Source of the DNA: Cladopsammia gracilis | Taxonomy: Eukaryota; Cnidaria; Anthozoa; Scleractinia; Dendrophylliidae | DNA length: 64,000 nucleotides | NCBI GenBank assembly: GCA_022457155.1 | Contig: JAJGOT010000347.1 | Span: 409,001 to 473,000, forward strand | Direction: 5' to 3' | Shown: positions 33,501 to 43,731 of the stretch, one piece after another | Numbering within the stretch: the first letter of the stretch is position 1 | Layout: every line of letters begins with the position of its first letter | Made by a program: the position numbers and the translations under genes | The notes under the pieces: model-generated | Database searches by the model: none | Seen by the model: only the letters and a program-made list of their open reading frames with translations | Told to the model about the DNA's origin: nothing

Positions 33501-35361
33501 TTACCACAACCTTCGTCTTAGTATTGCGAAAGAGGTGGGAGAAAAGGCCGAGGAAGGACGGGCATATGGCAATCTTGGCTTTGCTTTTAGAAGTCTCGGT
33601 GATTTGAACAAAGCCATAGAATACCACAACCTTCAACTTAGTATTGCGAAAGAGGTGGGAGATAAGGCCGAGGAAGGACGTGCTTATTGCAATCTTGGCA
33701 ACGCTTTTGAAAGCCTCTCTGATTTCAACAAAGCCATAGAATACCACAACCTTCGTCTTGGTATTGCAAAAGAGGTGAGAGATAAGGCCGAGGAAGGACG
33801 GGCGTATGGCAATCTTGGCATTGCATTTGAAAGTCTCGGTGATTTGAACAAAGCCATAGAATACCACAACCTTCAACTTAGTATTGCGAAAGAGGTGGGA
33901 GATAAGGCCTGGGAAGGAGAGGCGTATTGCAATATTGGCAATGCTTTTTACAATCTCGGAGATTTCAACAAAGCAGTAGAATACAACAACCTACATCTTA
34001 GTATTGCGAAAGAGGTGGGAGATAAGGCCGGGAAAAGATGTGCCTATTGCAATCTTGGCAATGCTTTTTACAATCTCGGTGATTTCCACAAAGCCATAGA
34101 ATACCTCAACCTACAACTTAGTATTGCGAAAGAGGTGGAAGATAAGGCCTGGGAAAGAGAGGCGTATTGCAATCTTGGCATTGCTTTTAAAAGTCTCGGT
34201 GATTTCAACAAAGCCGTAGAATACCACAACTTAGAACTTAGTATTGCGAAAGAGGTGGGAGATAAGGCCGGGGAAGGAGGTGCGTATCGCAATCTTGGCA
34301 ATGCTTTTAAAAGTCTAAGTGATTTCAAAAAAGTCATAGAATACCAAAACCTGAATCTTAGTATTGCGAAAGAGACGGGAGATAAGGCCCAGGAAGGAAA
34401 TGCCTATTGCAATCTTGGCATTGCTTTTCAAAATCTAAGTGATTTCAAAAAAGCCATAGAATACCAACACCTGAATCTTAGTATTGCGAAAGAGACGGGA
34501 GATAAGGCCCAGGAAGGAATTGCCTATTGCAATCTTGGCGTTACTTTTAAAAGTCTCGGTGATATCCAAAAAGCCATGGAATACTACAACCTTGATCTTA
34601 GTATTGCTAAAGAAGTAGGAGATAAGGCCGGGGAAGGAGGGGCGTATGGCAATCTTGGCAATGCTTTTCATATACTCGGTGATTTCAACAAAGCCATGGA
34701 ATTCCACAACTTTCGTCTTAGTATTGCGAAAGAGGTGGGAGATAAGGCCGGGGAAGGACGTGCCTATGGCAATCTTGGCACTGTTTTTAAAAGTCTCGGT
34801 GATTTCAACAGAGCCATAGAATACCACAACCTTCAACTTGGTATTGCGAAAGAGGTGGGAGATAAGGCCGAGGAAGGAATGGCATATTGCAATCTTGGCA
34901 TTAATTTTAAAAGTCTCGGTGATTTCAAGAAAGCCATAGAATACCTTAATCTTCATCTTAGTGTTGCGAAAGAGGTGGGAAATAAGGACAAGGAAGGAGG
35001 TGCGTATGGCCAACTTGGCAATGTTTTTCAAAGTCTCGGTGATTTCAACAAAGCCGTAGAATGTTACCAGGCAAGCGTTAATGTATTTAATGATGTAAGA
35101 AGTCTTCTTCGGTCAAGAGATTGGTGGAAGATTACTTTTCGAGATGTAAATGATGCAAGCTATTCCGGTTTGTATAGAGTTTTGTTGAAACAAGGCAAGA
35201 TCAAAGAAGCTTTGTTTGCTGCCGAAGAAGGACGAGCGCAAGCTCTAGCTGATCTTATGGAATTGGTATATTTTTCTAAAGTAGATCAGTCTGAGACAGT
35301 GAAGATAGGAAATATGGCCGGTTTAGCTGCACTTCATCATGCTCAGCTTTTCTCTCCATAG
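27537..35361 (+). CDS. Giant TPR-repeat protein of the TPR-CHAT type
   Basis: Tetratricopeptide repeats form helical scaffolds for protein binding. Here 62 units of 40 residues follow one another, each close to GDKAxEGRAYxNLGxAFxSLGDFNKAIEYHNLxLSIAKEV, the GxAYxNLG type shared by LGN, TTC28 and kinesin-light-chain-like TPRs. After the array, GRAQALADLMELVYF resembles the linker before a CHAT domain, and the frame stops at 35359. A splice acceptor (TTACAG) ends at 27536 and the frame just after it (NNSLQQAIQMLAE) looks like a preceding half-repeat, but an 8-A run at 27610-27617 shifts it out of phase with the array. Within the array frame the first ATG is 27628. Upstream exons are not identified. 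It is open for more than 2,500 codons despite being highly repetitive, which suggests selection or recent amplification. Confidence 0.82.
27661..35100 (+). repeat. 62 coding tandem repeats of exactly 120 bp with higher-order structure
   Basis: Every unit from 27661 to 35100 is 120 bp, with no insertion or deletion over 7.44 kb. Variants recur in blocks. The GRVYRNLG variant starts at 28501, 29581, 30301, 31381, 32821 and 33421. A ~486-bp block at 28471-28956 recurs at +1800, +2880 and +4920 bp (15, 24 and 41 units). This indicates repeated unequal exchange or gene conversion of multi-unit blocks. The first and last several units are the most diverged. Confidence 0.93.
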
Positions 35362-35811
35362 ACAACATTGACGATAATATTAATGTCTAGGTACTGTCAA
35401 AAGGTAAAACGTGTTTGCCACCGAAAAAAAAAAGCTGGATAATCGCCTTTTTTTAAGAATGGAGCTACAACATGGCAGTCCTTAATTCAAAGTGCTTACA
35501 TAAAAACTGGTATCGGTGCTGACGTTAGTTGCGAGAATCGACACTTGGACGCGCTTGTGCGAAAAGATGTTTTCTCTGTGGAGAGATCTGCTAAGAAAAG
35601 CTCACAACCTCCTGTCTTTGAAGGGAGTCCTTTATTCATCTTGTATAACTACATAATTGCTCAAATTGCGGACCTCGTTCAAGATGAGGAACTTGTCGTT
35701 GTCCCGGATGGTCCACTGTCGCTGGCTCCATATGCTGCCTTACTGGACCGCAATTCCAAGTATCTCTCTGAATCATTCAGAATCAGATTGATTCCCTCGT
35801 TTACCATTTTA
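35362..35811 (+). pseudogene. CHAT (caspase-like) domain remnant, disrupted and truncated
   Basis: CHAT domains are caspase-fold cysteine proteases found next to TPRs. Similarity resumes in shifted frames (LSKGKTCLPP at about 35398) and then runs openly from about 35440: TWQSLIQSAY, DLVQDEELVVVPDGPLSLAP (~35680-35740), YLSESFRIRLIPSFTIL. The A-run at about 35425-35434 and the stop at 35359 break continuity with the TPR array. At about 35808 the dispersed repeat begins and similarity ends. The second half, which in this family carries the catalytic His and Cys, is not found in the following 2 kb. As it stands the locus cannot make an active CHAT protease unless a downstream exon is spliced in. 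Confidence 0.75.
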
Positions 35812-35992
35812 AGGTGGTTCGATACAGTTTTCTGGAGACCATACCAACATTTTTCAATCGGCTTTTAAGCGGCCTTCTCCAAGTCAGATCAACGTGAAAT
35901 TTTCACCACTAACTAGTTTTGAATTGAAGTTTGGTAAGATATATTTTCTGGTAAAATCGATATTACCATGACGACGATAAACAAGAAACTTA
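35808..35992 (+). repeat. Dispersed repeat, copy 2, interrupting the CHAT region
   Basis: This matches 23791-23970 (cgatacagttttctggagac ... atcggcttttaagcgg). Its first bases (TTTTAAGGTGG) adjoin the CHAT codons directly, so it marks the break point of the gene. Confidence 0.8.
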
Positions 35993-36404
35993 GAAATCAG
36001 TAAAAGTGATCCCACATAGACATCCAACATAGACATCCAGAATAGACATCTTAAAATATGGTATATGGCACACATATTTTGCAAGAATAAAAAATTATGT
36101 ATGTTTGATTTCAAATAAATCGCAATAACATTTCAAACCTCACTATTTGTATACTTTGATGGCCATTTCCATAAAATGTTTCGTTTTCCATCGCCTTCTC
36201 TCTCGTAAAAGTGGGTCGGTCGGTCGGGCCAAAAAATAAAACGAAAAGAAAATTGAGCGAGGGATCCTGAGTCCAGAAAACGCCTGGATGCTAAGTAAGA
36301 ACGCCTGATTACACGTGTGCTTTCGATTGCCAATGTTTTCTAAACCCAAATTTACTCCTCATCTACAATGGAGGCTAATAAATTAAATATAAAAATATTT
36401 ATAC
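35993..36404. other. Non-coding stretch
   Basis: Contains a short direct repeat (acatagacatccaacatagacatccag, about 36015-36045). No gene is seen; the missing CHAT half is not here. Confidence 0.45.
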
Positions 36405-36880
36405 AGTCGAAGCTCTCGTTAGCGGACACCCTCGGAACGCGAAAAAAGTGTCCGTAACTGGAGCTGGCCGCTTACGAGGATGGCTTTCGTAAGCGGCCAC
36501 TAGAGGTGTATTGGATAGATGGCCTCTTACGGGAGCTTGCCCAGCTAACAATAAATAACCGGACGTGGATGACGACAAAACAAACACTGAATTATGGTAC
36601 TGTAATTACTGTGAACGGCGATGTGAAGTTAATTGATAAAAACAAGATACAAAGGTTGTTAATAGGATTTTCTTTGGGGTGTCCGCTTACGGGAGCTTAA
36701 AAACATAAAAAATTTCTAAGTCGTAATCTTTGAAAGTGTCCGCGGCCGCTTACGGGAATGTCCGCTTACGAGAATGTAAAAATACGGAGTTTGTATGGAA
36801 GTTAAAACGGGGTTTCAAACAAGGCGGCCGTAAGTAGAGCTGTCCGCTTACGAGAGTGCCCGTTAAGAGAGCTTCGACTG
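36405..36880. mobile_element. 476-bp MITE, CAGTCGAAGCTCTC termini, TA duplication
   Basis: Left end CAGTCGAAGCTCTCGTTAG and right end TAAGAGAGCTTCGACTG are inverted, flanked by TA on both sides (36403-36404 and 36881-36882). The interior repeats GTCCGCTTACG(A/G)GA words in both orientations at least six times. The layout fits a pogo/Tc1-mariner-type non-autonomous element. Confidence 0.8.
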
Positions 36881-36882
36881 TA

Positions 36883-37828
36883 TTCAAAATAAAGTATTGA
36901 TCACATGTTTAAAAAGTAACATTTTGATTGTCAGACTGTGCATCTGATTTTTTTTTTACGTTTCCAAAAAAATGGGTCGGTCGGGCGATGGGAATGGACT
37001 GTCTGTTAAATTAATCGAGAGATAAACACTGGTTTTGTGAATCTGCTTAAATAAAGTGTCAAAAAGTAGCTTGATGTTATATTTGTACACCTTCAAAGTT
37101 TTGTTTGGTTCCTCTTTTGCGATCTTGAAAACTGCTTTTTTTCCTAACATCGCTTCATGTGCAATTTTAGGGTAATTTTTCGATTCTAATCGCTTTTGTA
37201 AAAATCTGAGAAGCGGCTGCGCTCGATGGATTTTTTTTAAACGTTCACTGCGCATGCTTACCGATGTGCAAAATATTATCTAAAAAATTTATTGACATTG
37301 ATTCGCTGGAACGCCTTTAAATTTAAACATTTAGTTCTAGGAGGTCCTACGAGTCTAGAAAAAGCAACTATAAAAAACAAATCGAATCGACCCAAAAATC
37401 GACCCAAAAATAACGCTACATGGCAAGCAAACCAACAGAAAAAGACAAATATAATCCACGACCAGTTTATTAAGAAGTACCCGGATACTGAATAAAGAAA
37501 TCTATGGACGGAATCCCTGATCAGGAGGGAGCAACTACCACGCCCACGTGAGAGTGGAACACAACAAAGGCAGCCCAGGAAATAAGGCGAGCCAATGCGA
37601 GTTACTCTCCCTAATCCTGGATAAATTTTAAATAAATGAAAGATAGACGACATTAACAACATACAATCAGAGACAATTTACTCTCACTGTAACACAATTA
37701 AATTGAATTCTAGCCATGTTCACGGGCTTGCTTCCCCTTGATCGTATAACCATGATCACACGTTATATTTCCACTCTAAAACCAGTCATAATCACGGACT
37801 CGCTTTACTGTCACAACCATAGTCATAA
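36883..37828. other. Non-coding stretch, then satellite-like segment
   Basis: No gene is supported in 36883-37705. The segment 37706-37828 is the repeat also seen at 24250-24565 (accagtcataatcacggactc) and is fused at 37829 to a PLE remnant. Confidence 0.5.
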
Positions 37829-38057
37829 AGTTTATATCGGTGAGACTGGAAGAGCTATGCAAGACAGAATAAAAGAGCATGACCGAGACATCCGATTCGC
37901 CCGTACCCAGACCTCCGCCGTTTCAGAGCACGCCAACAACACCGCACACCACCCGCTTTGGAATGAAGTAAAGTTTATTGATCGTGATCCTTATTGGTAC
38001 ACACGCAGGGTCAAAGAGGCGATCCACATAAGACTTAACCCTAACAACATCAACAGG

Positions 38058-38110
<53 letters not shown>

Positions 38111-38198
38111 CAACAGGAGAGCCGTACGACTACGGACCGCCGAGGGAACAATTCGCCGAAACAACGAGGATCAAAAATGCGCCAGTCACAGCTGTTGA
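37829..38198 (+). pseudogene. Second PLE family: GIY-YIG C-terminal remnant
   Basis: From KVYIGETGRAMQDRIKEHDRD (about 37829) onward this is the last part of a GIY-YIG nuclease of a Penelope-like protein: the YIG half, the R-x3-EH helix, an SAVSEHANNTAHHP segment and the family-typical end RRVKEAIHIRLNPNNINRDSG with a basic tail. The GIY half and the whole reverse transcriptase are missing, so this is a 5'-truncated insertion. It is only distantly related to the PLE at 8065-10824. An intact hammerhead core follows 61 bp after the stop, as expected of a PLE 3' end. Confidence 0.8.
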
Positions 38199-38259
38199 AA
38201 ACCAACCAATCACAGCAGAGCATCGTGCTTCATAAGGTGACGCGTAACCAGTCGACCCC

Positions 38260-38303
38260 ATCGCCTGAAGAAGACTAGCAGTATGCAGTCGAAACGTCGC
38301 GAT
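38260..38303 (+). ncRNA. Hammerhead ribozyme core of the second PLE
   Basis: The order is ATCGC / CTGAAGA / stem II / GAAAC / GTC / GCGAT. Stem I is AUCGC with GCGAU (5 bp). Stem II is GACU-A-GCA with UGC-AGUC around a GUA loop. As in the other PLE, stem III is reduced to the self-complementary ACGU. All invariant core bases (CUGANGA, GAAA, GUC) are present. Predicted cleavage is after 38298. Confidence 0.78.
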
Positions 38304-38798
38304 CCACATCGGAAGTGACTACATCGTGAGACAAAGGAAAAATACTTCTTTACTAACGTCATAATGTTGGTAATTTGATTGACCGTTTACCCTAAGAACT
38401 ACATAATTTGCAAAAGGTGCAAACAACTTCATTTCGGTAGAAAATTTCATCTGGTAGATTATTTGGCAGATTCCTCTTTATTTGAAAATTTTGCTTAGAA
38501 TATTACTGAGTTGATTATTTAGCATGTGAACTAAAGCTGAGACCAAACTGATCATAGAAGGTTTTTTGAACAAGTGGAATCTCCTGAAAACCTTTGCAAG
38601 CAAATTCTCAAACCATGCAAGCAAGCTGTTTGCACATGGCAAATTTCTCAGATTAAACTGCCAATGAAAATACATAATGACCAAAATTTGCAAAGTTGCA
38701 CAGAAAGTATTGAGTTTTTTAAACAAGCCATAAGAAGTAAAAATGTGACTAAAGTGTGTTTGTTGTTGTTATTTATTGTTTCAATATTATTTTTACAG
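38304..38798. other. Non-coding stretch
   Basis: No confident gene. A weak open frame (38574-38855) runs into the candidate exon at 38799. Confidence 0.4.
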
Positions 38799-39231
38799 GA
38801 TAATAACCCAGGAGCCAGTGACAAAAAAGTTGACAAAGTACGCGTACAGGGATGAAGGGGTGTTCTCAGTTTTATGACAGTGTGATAATCAAGCCTTCGG
38901 CTTCATCTGATAACACTTACCAAGACCTTGATTATTCCTGATATTACAAAAACGGAATCTAATAATTGTTTTATTACTCTTTTTCTTAAAGAAAATTTCA
39001 ACAAAAACACTGTCGCATGGAACATACTTTATTATTTTCCAACAAGAATAGAATTCACCACCCGTGAACTGGGCATTGCTCTTGGAAATCATGACTTGTG
39101 TGTGCACACTTAACAGATAATTCACTTACAGTGTATCTACTAGCAGATAAGTGAATAATCTTGTAGGGTGAGCTGATTTCCAGAATTAAATGTAGGTTCT
39201 TAGCCAATGAGAAGACAGATAGTGACTACAA

Positions 39232-39275
<44 letters not shown>

Positions 39276-41874
39276 ACTACTAATAATAATAATAATAGAC
39301 TACCTTTGTCATTGAATGAATGAATGAATTCTAAGCCACGTTTTGTTTTGCTAGGGACGTAAAAAGGTTGCAAGTCCTGTAAACGAGGATGAAGTAAGCA
39401 ATGAACGTGTAAGTGTTATTGTAATTTTCATGCTGAAGAGGGTTCACCTTTTCAACAGCAGCTTCCACATAAACACACAGGCTTGTACATTATGGTAAAG
39501 TTACATTTTTTTTGAGAGATGGGCTTGTTTTGTTTTGGTATTTACATGTATACTCTAGTAATGCAACACTTTTGAGTGGTACCATGGAATGTACCACTAG
39601 TCATTTGAATTTTCTCGGTGTACACACAAGCGTTGTCAAGTGTGTATACCAAGAAAGTACAAGTGACAAATGGGATATTCCATGGTATATCATGAGAAAG
39701 TGATGCATAATTATTTTATACCATGCCATAGAAATACACTAGCAGGAACAGGATCGCAGCACAAAATAGGAAGGTTGGGTGAAATACCGTTTAATAGCGG
39801 AGCACTTGCCAGGCCGAAGGCCTGGCTGCGCAGCTCCATACTCATAGAACCTATCGCCGTCATTTTTCATGGTCATGGCTAGCGGAATGTTTCGCGGGCG
39901 CGTGTCCGTCCGCCCGTGTTTGAACAACATCCGGGATCTTGAAAGCAAGGCTTTGATTTTCGCGCGGCCACACAGCCGTGAGCTCGGTAAACACTTTAGT
40001 TGTTTTGTTGTGTCTAGCGGAGAATTAAAGTCGTTATTTTCCTGCATTTTTTCACGGTTTGCTACTCAAGACAGGGATACTAATTAAGGGATACTGAGGA
40101 GCCGCTTTAATGGAAAAAGACGAGCTTTCAGGGATAAAATCTTGCTTCGAGGAACTTCATGTATTACGTTTTTATCAATGTTTTCTACAGATTTCAGAAT
40201 CAGAAGCTGAGATTTGAATTTCCAAGCAAGCGAGGAACTTAAAGGTAAAACAGATTACAGTTTTCGATGAGAATTTATGTTGATATCAATCTGAGTGACT
40301 TTTTATTAGTGTTATTGTTAGTTTTGGATAATTGATTTTAAAACGTGCTTAAATTCAGTTGTATCGATCTCTTGAATTTCATCGAAGAAAGCTTGAACTC
40401 GATGAGCTATAATTAAGTTAATGGTACGCTTTTTGCTTTTAAACGTAAACTAATGGAGATTTGAATAAATTTTTTCGAAAGATGATTGTGTTGTCCATTT
40501 TTATGTGTTTGTTCATTCATTAGATAGATTGAAAAGCGATTTTATGTAAACAAAACAAGACTTTGATTTTATAGTACAGTTCTATCTTCACTCGCATCGC
40601 CTTATGCAAATATGTTTGTGTATTTTTGCAATTTTTGATTTTCAAATCAGTTTCTCGGGCAATTTTTGACAAACATAAACTGTATTTTATTCGGAAACTA
40701 GTGGTACTAGTTATTCTAGACAGAGAAAAGTTGTTTTTGTGAACTTTTGTACGGTCTATAAAAATGTACTGTGCAGACGGTCGCGTAATGCTGTTTTTGA
40801 GAATTGCTAAAATTGAAAATAGCTCGTTCGTCAATATTAATTCTTGTGCTTCCAACCTTTCACCTTAGTTAAGTTTTCACCTTAGTTAAATTTCACCTTA
40901 GTTAAGCTTGTTCAAAGTGCGACGCTATTAGGCTTGGGCTATGTATATATATTATACACTGTACAACAGCTTTTCTGTATTCTGATTGATTGTATTTTCT
41001 ATGGCATGGTATAAAATATGGTTTTATGGTACGTATGTGGCAAGTACAGTTGTAGATAAGGGTAGTTTGATTTTCATCCTCCATCATCCATCATATCTTT
41101 ACCTGTCTATAAGAAGCACACAGTACTAAGTTCTTTATTTTTATTCAATTTTATAGAGTCTTCCTGATATCTCTCCATATGAGTTGGAAAGATTAAAAAG
41201 AATAGAAGAGGGAAATTTGGAACTCTTAAAAAACAATTTGGTAAGATTGTGACACAACTATATGGCTAATAGTAGTACGTAATGACCCTCATTTGGTATT
41301 TGAGGAATTGAACCAATGTTAAAATTTCAATGGATAAAATAATGCATGGCATCTCACTTCCCTTGGGAAATAATATAATGAGGTTATACTGTATCAACTC
41401 TATTGATTGATTCTCTATTATTTGGAGTCAACATGCAGCCTGTTTTAACTACATGTATAGCATTGTAAAATTTTGCAGTAATGTAGTATTCTCTTTAAAA
41501 GCAAGGATTTCATTTTGCTTTCAATTAAGTAGTCTCCTGTTTTGTACACTTATGGGAATATCAAAGTATTCAAAAGCGGTATGCGCTTCACTTTTAAATG
41601 CCATTTTTTCTCATCAATTTCAGATACCGAGGCCAATGGCAATAATCACCACTCTGTTCTTTATGCAAGTAAAGAAATTAGCTGATTTAAAAACTATGCA
41701 ACTTAAAAAGAAACTCTGCAAGACCTGGGTGTGCCTGTCCCTAGGGCGGGTGAAATGGCAGAAAACAAAGAGAACTTAGTGGTACTTATTGGAAAGGAGC
41801 TTTTCCTTAAAGGAAAAGTTCGCAGGAAAGACGAAACAAAAGTTGTAACAAGGGATAATCTTGTTATTGTTTAA
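38799..41874 (+). CDS. Candidate host gene in small phase-0 exons
   Basis: Three short open segments are bounded by good splice signals, all in phase 0: 38799-38837 (after TTTTACAG; DNNPGASDKKVDK, before GTACGC), 39355-39408 (after TTTTGCTAG; GRKKVASPVNEDEVSNER, before GTAAGT) and 41157-41240 (after TTTATAG; SLPDISPYELERLKRIEEGN..., before GTAAGA). The last matches the SPYExxRLxxIxxN motif found at the head of several nuclear proteins such as WDR76-like proteins; I do not claim orthology. A fourth segment after CAG at 41623 encodes LADLKTMQLKK and, one frame over, LQDLGVPVPRAGEMAENKEN up to a TAA at 41872, which resembles a SAP-like helix pair with a frameshift. Coordinates span introns. Confidence 0.4.
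39234..39297. repeat. (AAT)n microsatellite
   Basis: An almost pure trinucleotide run of about 64 bp with an internal ACT interruption, inside the second presumed intron of the candidate gene. Confidence 0.95.
39713..41017. repeat. ~24-bp inverted repeats 1.3 kb apart
   Basis: attttataccatgccataga at 39713 and its inverse tctatggcatggtataaaat ending 41017 could be the termini of a non-autonomous element lying in an intron of the candidate gene. Inside are three tandem copies of ttcaccttagttaa (40858-40907). No gene was recognised inside. Confidence 0.4.
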
Positions 41875-42084
41875 CTACTTGAATAATTAGAGTCAATAAT
41901 CAACTTTTACAACCTAAGAACCAAAAAAGACATGCATACATGTCTAAACTTCAAGAAATGGTTGAAGAAGAAGAAGATTATCTTTTGTGGGTATAAATAA
42001 ATCACTATCCAGCAGATAAATTTGTAAAAGCTAATTATATGTTATTCTCTGGAAAGCACTGTCCATCTTTTGAAGAACCAGGGC

Positions 42085-42700
42085 AAACGGGACTATTTTT
42101 TAAGTTTTGTTGCAGAAAGAAATTTTGTATAAATTCCCCATTTTTTATTAAAAAGAGATCACACAAATACATCAGGGGACCTATTATTTATAAGTTTTGC
42201 AGAAAGAAATTTATTTATTAATTCCAAAAAAAATCAAATAAATTGTGATCATCATCTTGTTGAACCTTAGATAAATATACCAGTGGGGACGGCCTTTGAT
42301 TTATAAGTTCTGTTGCAAAAAGAAATTTATTTATTAATTCCAAACAAAACATTTAAATAAATTGTGATCTTGTTGAACCTTAGACAAATATACCAGTGGG
42401 GCCGGCCTTTGTTTTATAAGTTCTGTTGCAAAAAGAAATTTATTTATTAATTCCAAACAAAACATTTAAATAAATTGTGATCTTGTTGAACCTTAGACAA
42501 ATATTACAGGGGACCGCCTTTGATTTATAAGTTTTGTTGCAGAAAGAAATTTATTTATTAATTCCCAAAAAAAAAATTCAAATAAAATGTGATCTTGTTG
42601 AACCTTAGACAAATATGCTAGGAGGACCTTTTATTTATTAGTTCTGATGCAAAAGGATATTTATTAATTTCAAAAAATGTTCTAATATATCACGATCTTG
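42085..42700 (+). repeat. Minisatellite, ~112-bp unit, 5-6 copies
   Basis: ataagttctgttgcaaaaag-type starts occur at about 42190, 42303, 42416, 42527 and 42637, each followed by aaatttatttattaattcc and gatcttgttgaaccttag. A degenerate copy begins near 42100. Non-coding. The stretch 42701-43080 beyond shows no gene. Confidence 0.85.
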
Positions 42701-43079
42701 CTGCACCTTCTTAGAGATAGTTATATGTATTGCAATATAATAGAAGATAGAATATATTTCTTATTATGATCAATTAGATAAAAATAATAAAGGAAATTAA
42801 TAATGTTGCATTGAAGCCTTGCCCTCCAGTTTCATGGATTTGTTAGCTGCTGGTTTCTCATATAAATTGCTAGGTACAAGCATGGAAAATCCAGAAACCC
42901 CAAAATGTCGCGACTGTGGAAGCTATGCACTTAAATTGTGCTAAGACAAGTGAAGCTTATTTCTATGCCAAAACTTACCAAGGTGGTGTTTACTGGTTTT
43001 TGATATGTTTATGTACCCAGTAATTTGCAAGTTTTTGTAGCATGCCTACAGTAATATGTTGGCAGAGATTTTTTTAGTA

Positions 43080-43640
43080 CTGTAAAATCTCTGTGTAAAC
43101 ATTAACATTTTACAGACAAAATGTGGAAAAAAAGTGAAATTTACATAGTTTTTAAAGAGTTGATAAAATCTCTGTAAAAAGTGCACATTTACTACATACA
43201 AATTTACACAGAAAATAAAGAGATTTTACAGATATTTTGAAATCTATAAAATCCCTGTAAAAACTGCACATTTACTACATACAAATTTACAGACATAATA
43301 AAGAGATTTTACAGAGATTTTTGGAAATCTATAAAATCTCTGTAAAATATTACAGAGATTTTACAAATATTTTACAACCTTTTGTAAATTCATAATAAAA
43401 TCTCTGTAAATGGTTTCAAAAATTTACAATATAAACATGAAGATTTTACAGACATTTCATAAAAAACGATGCAAAAATCGGGTGAAAATTTACAGACTTT
43501 TTATGGGATTTGTAAAATCTTTGTAAGTGTGCACATTTACAGACTTCGAAATTTACAAGGAAAATATTGAGATTTTACAAATTTTACAGAGATTTCACTA
43601 AGATTTTGTAAGTCTGTAAATGGTCCAGTTTTTCCAGTGA
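43080..43640. repeat. Low-complexity block of interspersed ATTTTACAGAGATTTT words
   Basis: TTTACAGAGATTTT and its reverse complement AAAATCTCTGTAAA recur more than a dozen times in both orientations with irregular spacing, so the block can fold into many alternative hairpins. It ends about 90 bp before the first gene of viral relic 2. Confidence 0.75.
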
Positions 43641-43731
43641 AATCGGCCAACGCGTTAGCCGATTTTTAGGTAAGCTTTTTCTTTCCCAGGGGAAAAAATA
43701 AATAAAAAAATATTTAATTTTCACATTTAAA

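Noticed and set aside
28471..33876. Long minus-strand open frames (up to 161 codons, recurring) opposite the TPR array
   Set aside because: They repeat with the 120-bp unit and exist only because the repeat lacks antisense stops. They have no own start logic or domain, so they are shadows.
37276..37662. 128-codon minus-strand frame with hydrophobic stretches
   Set aside because: No recognisable domain, no splice or start support and no paralogue in the window; the hydrophobicity follows from T-rich antisense.
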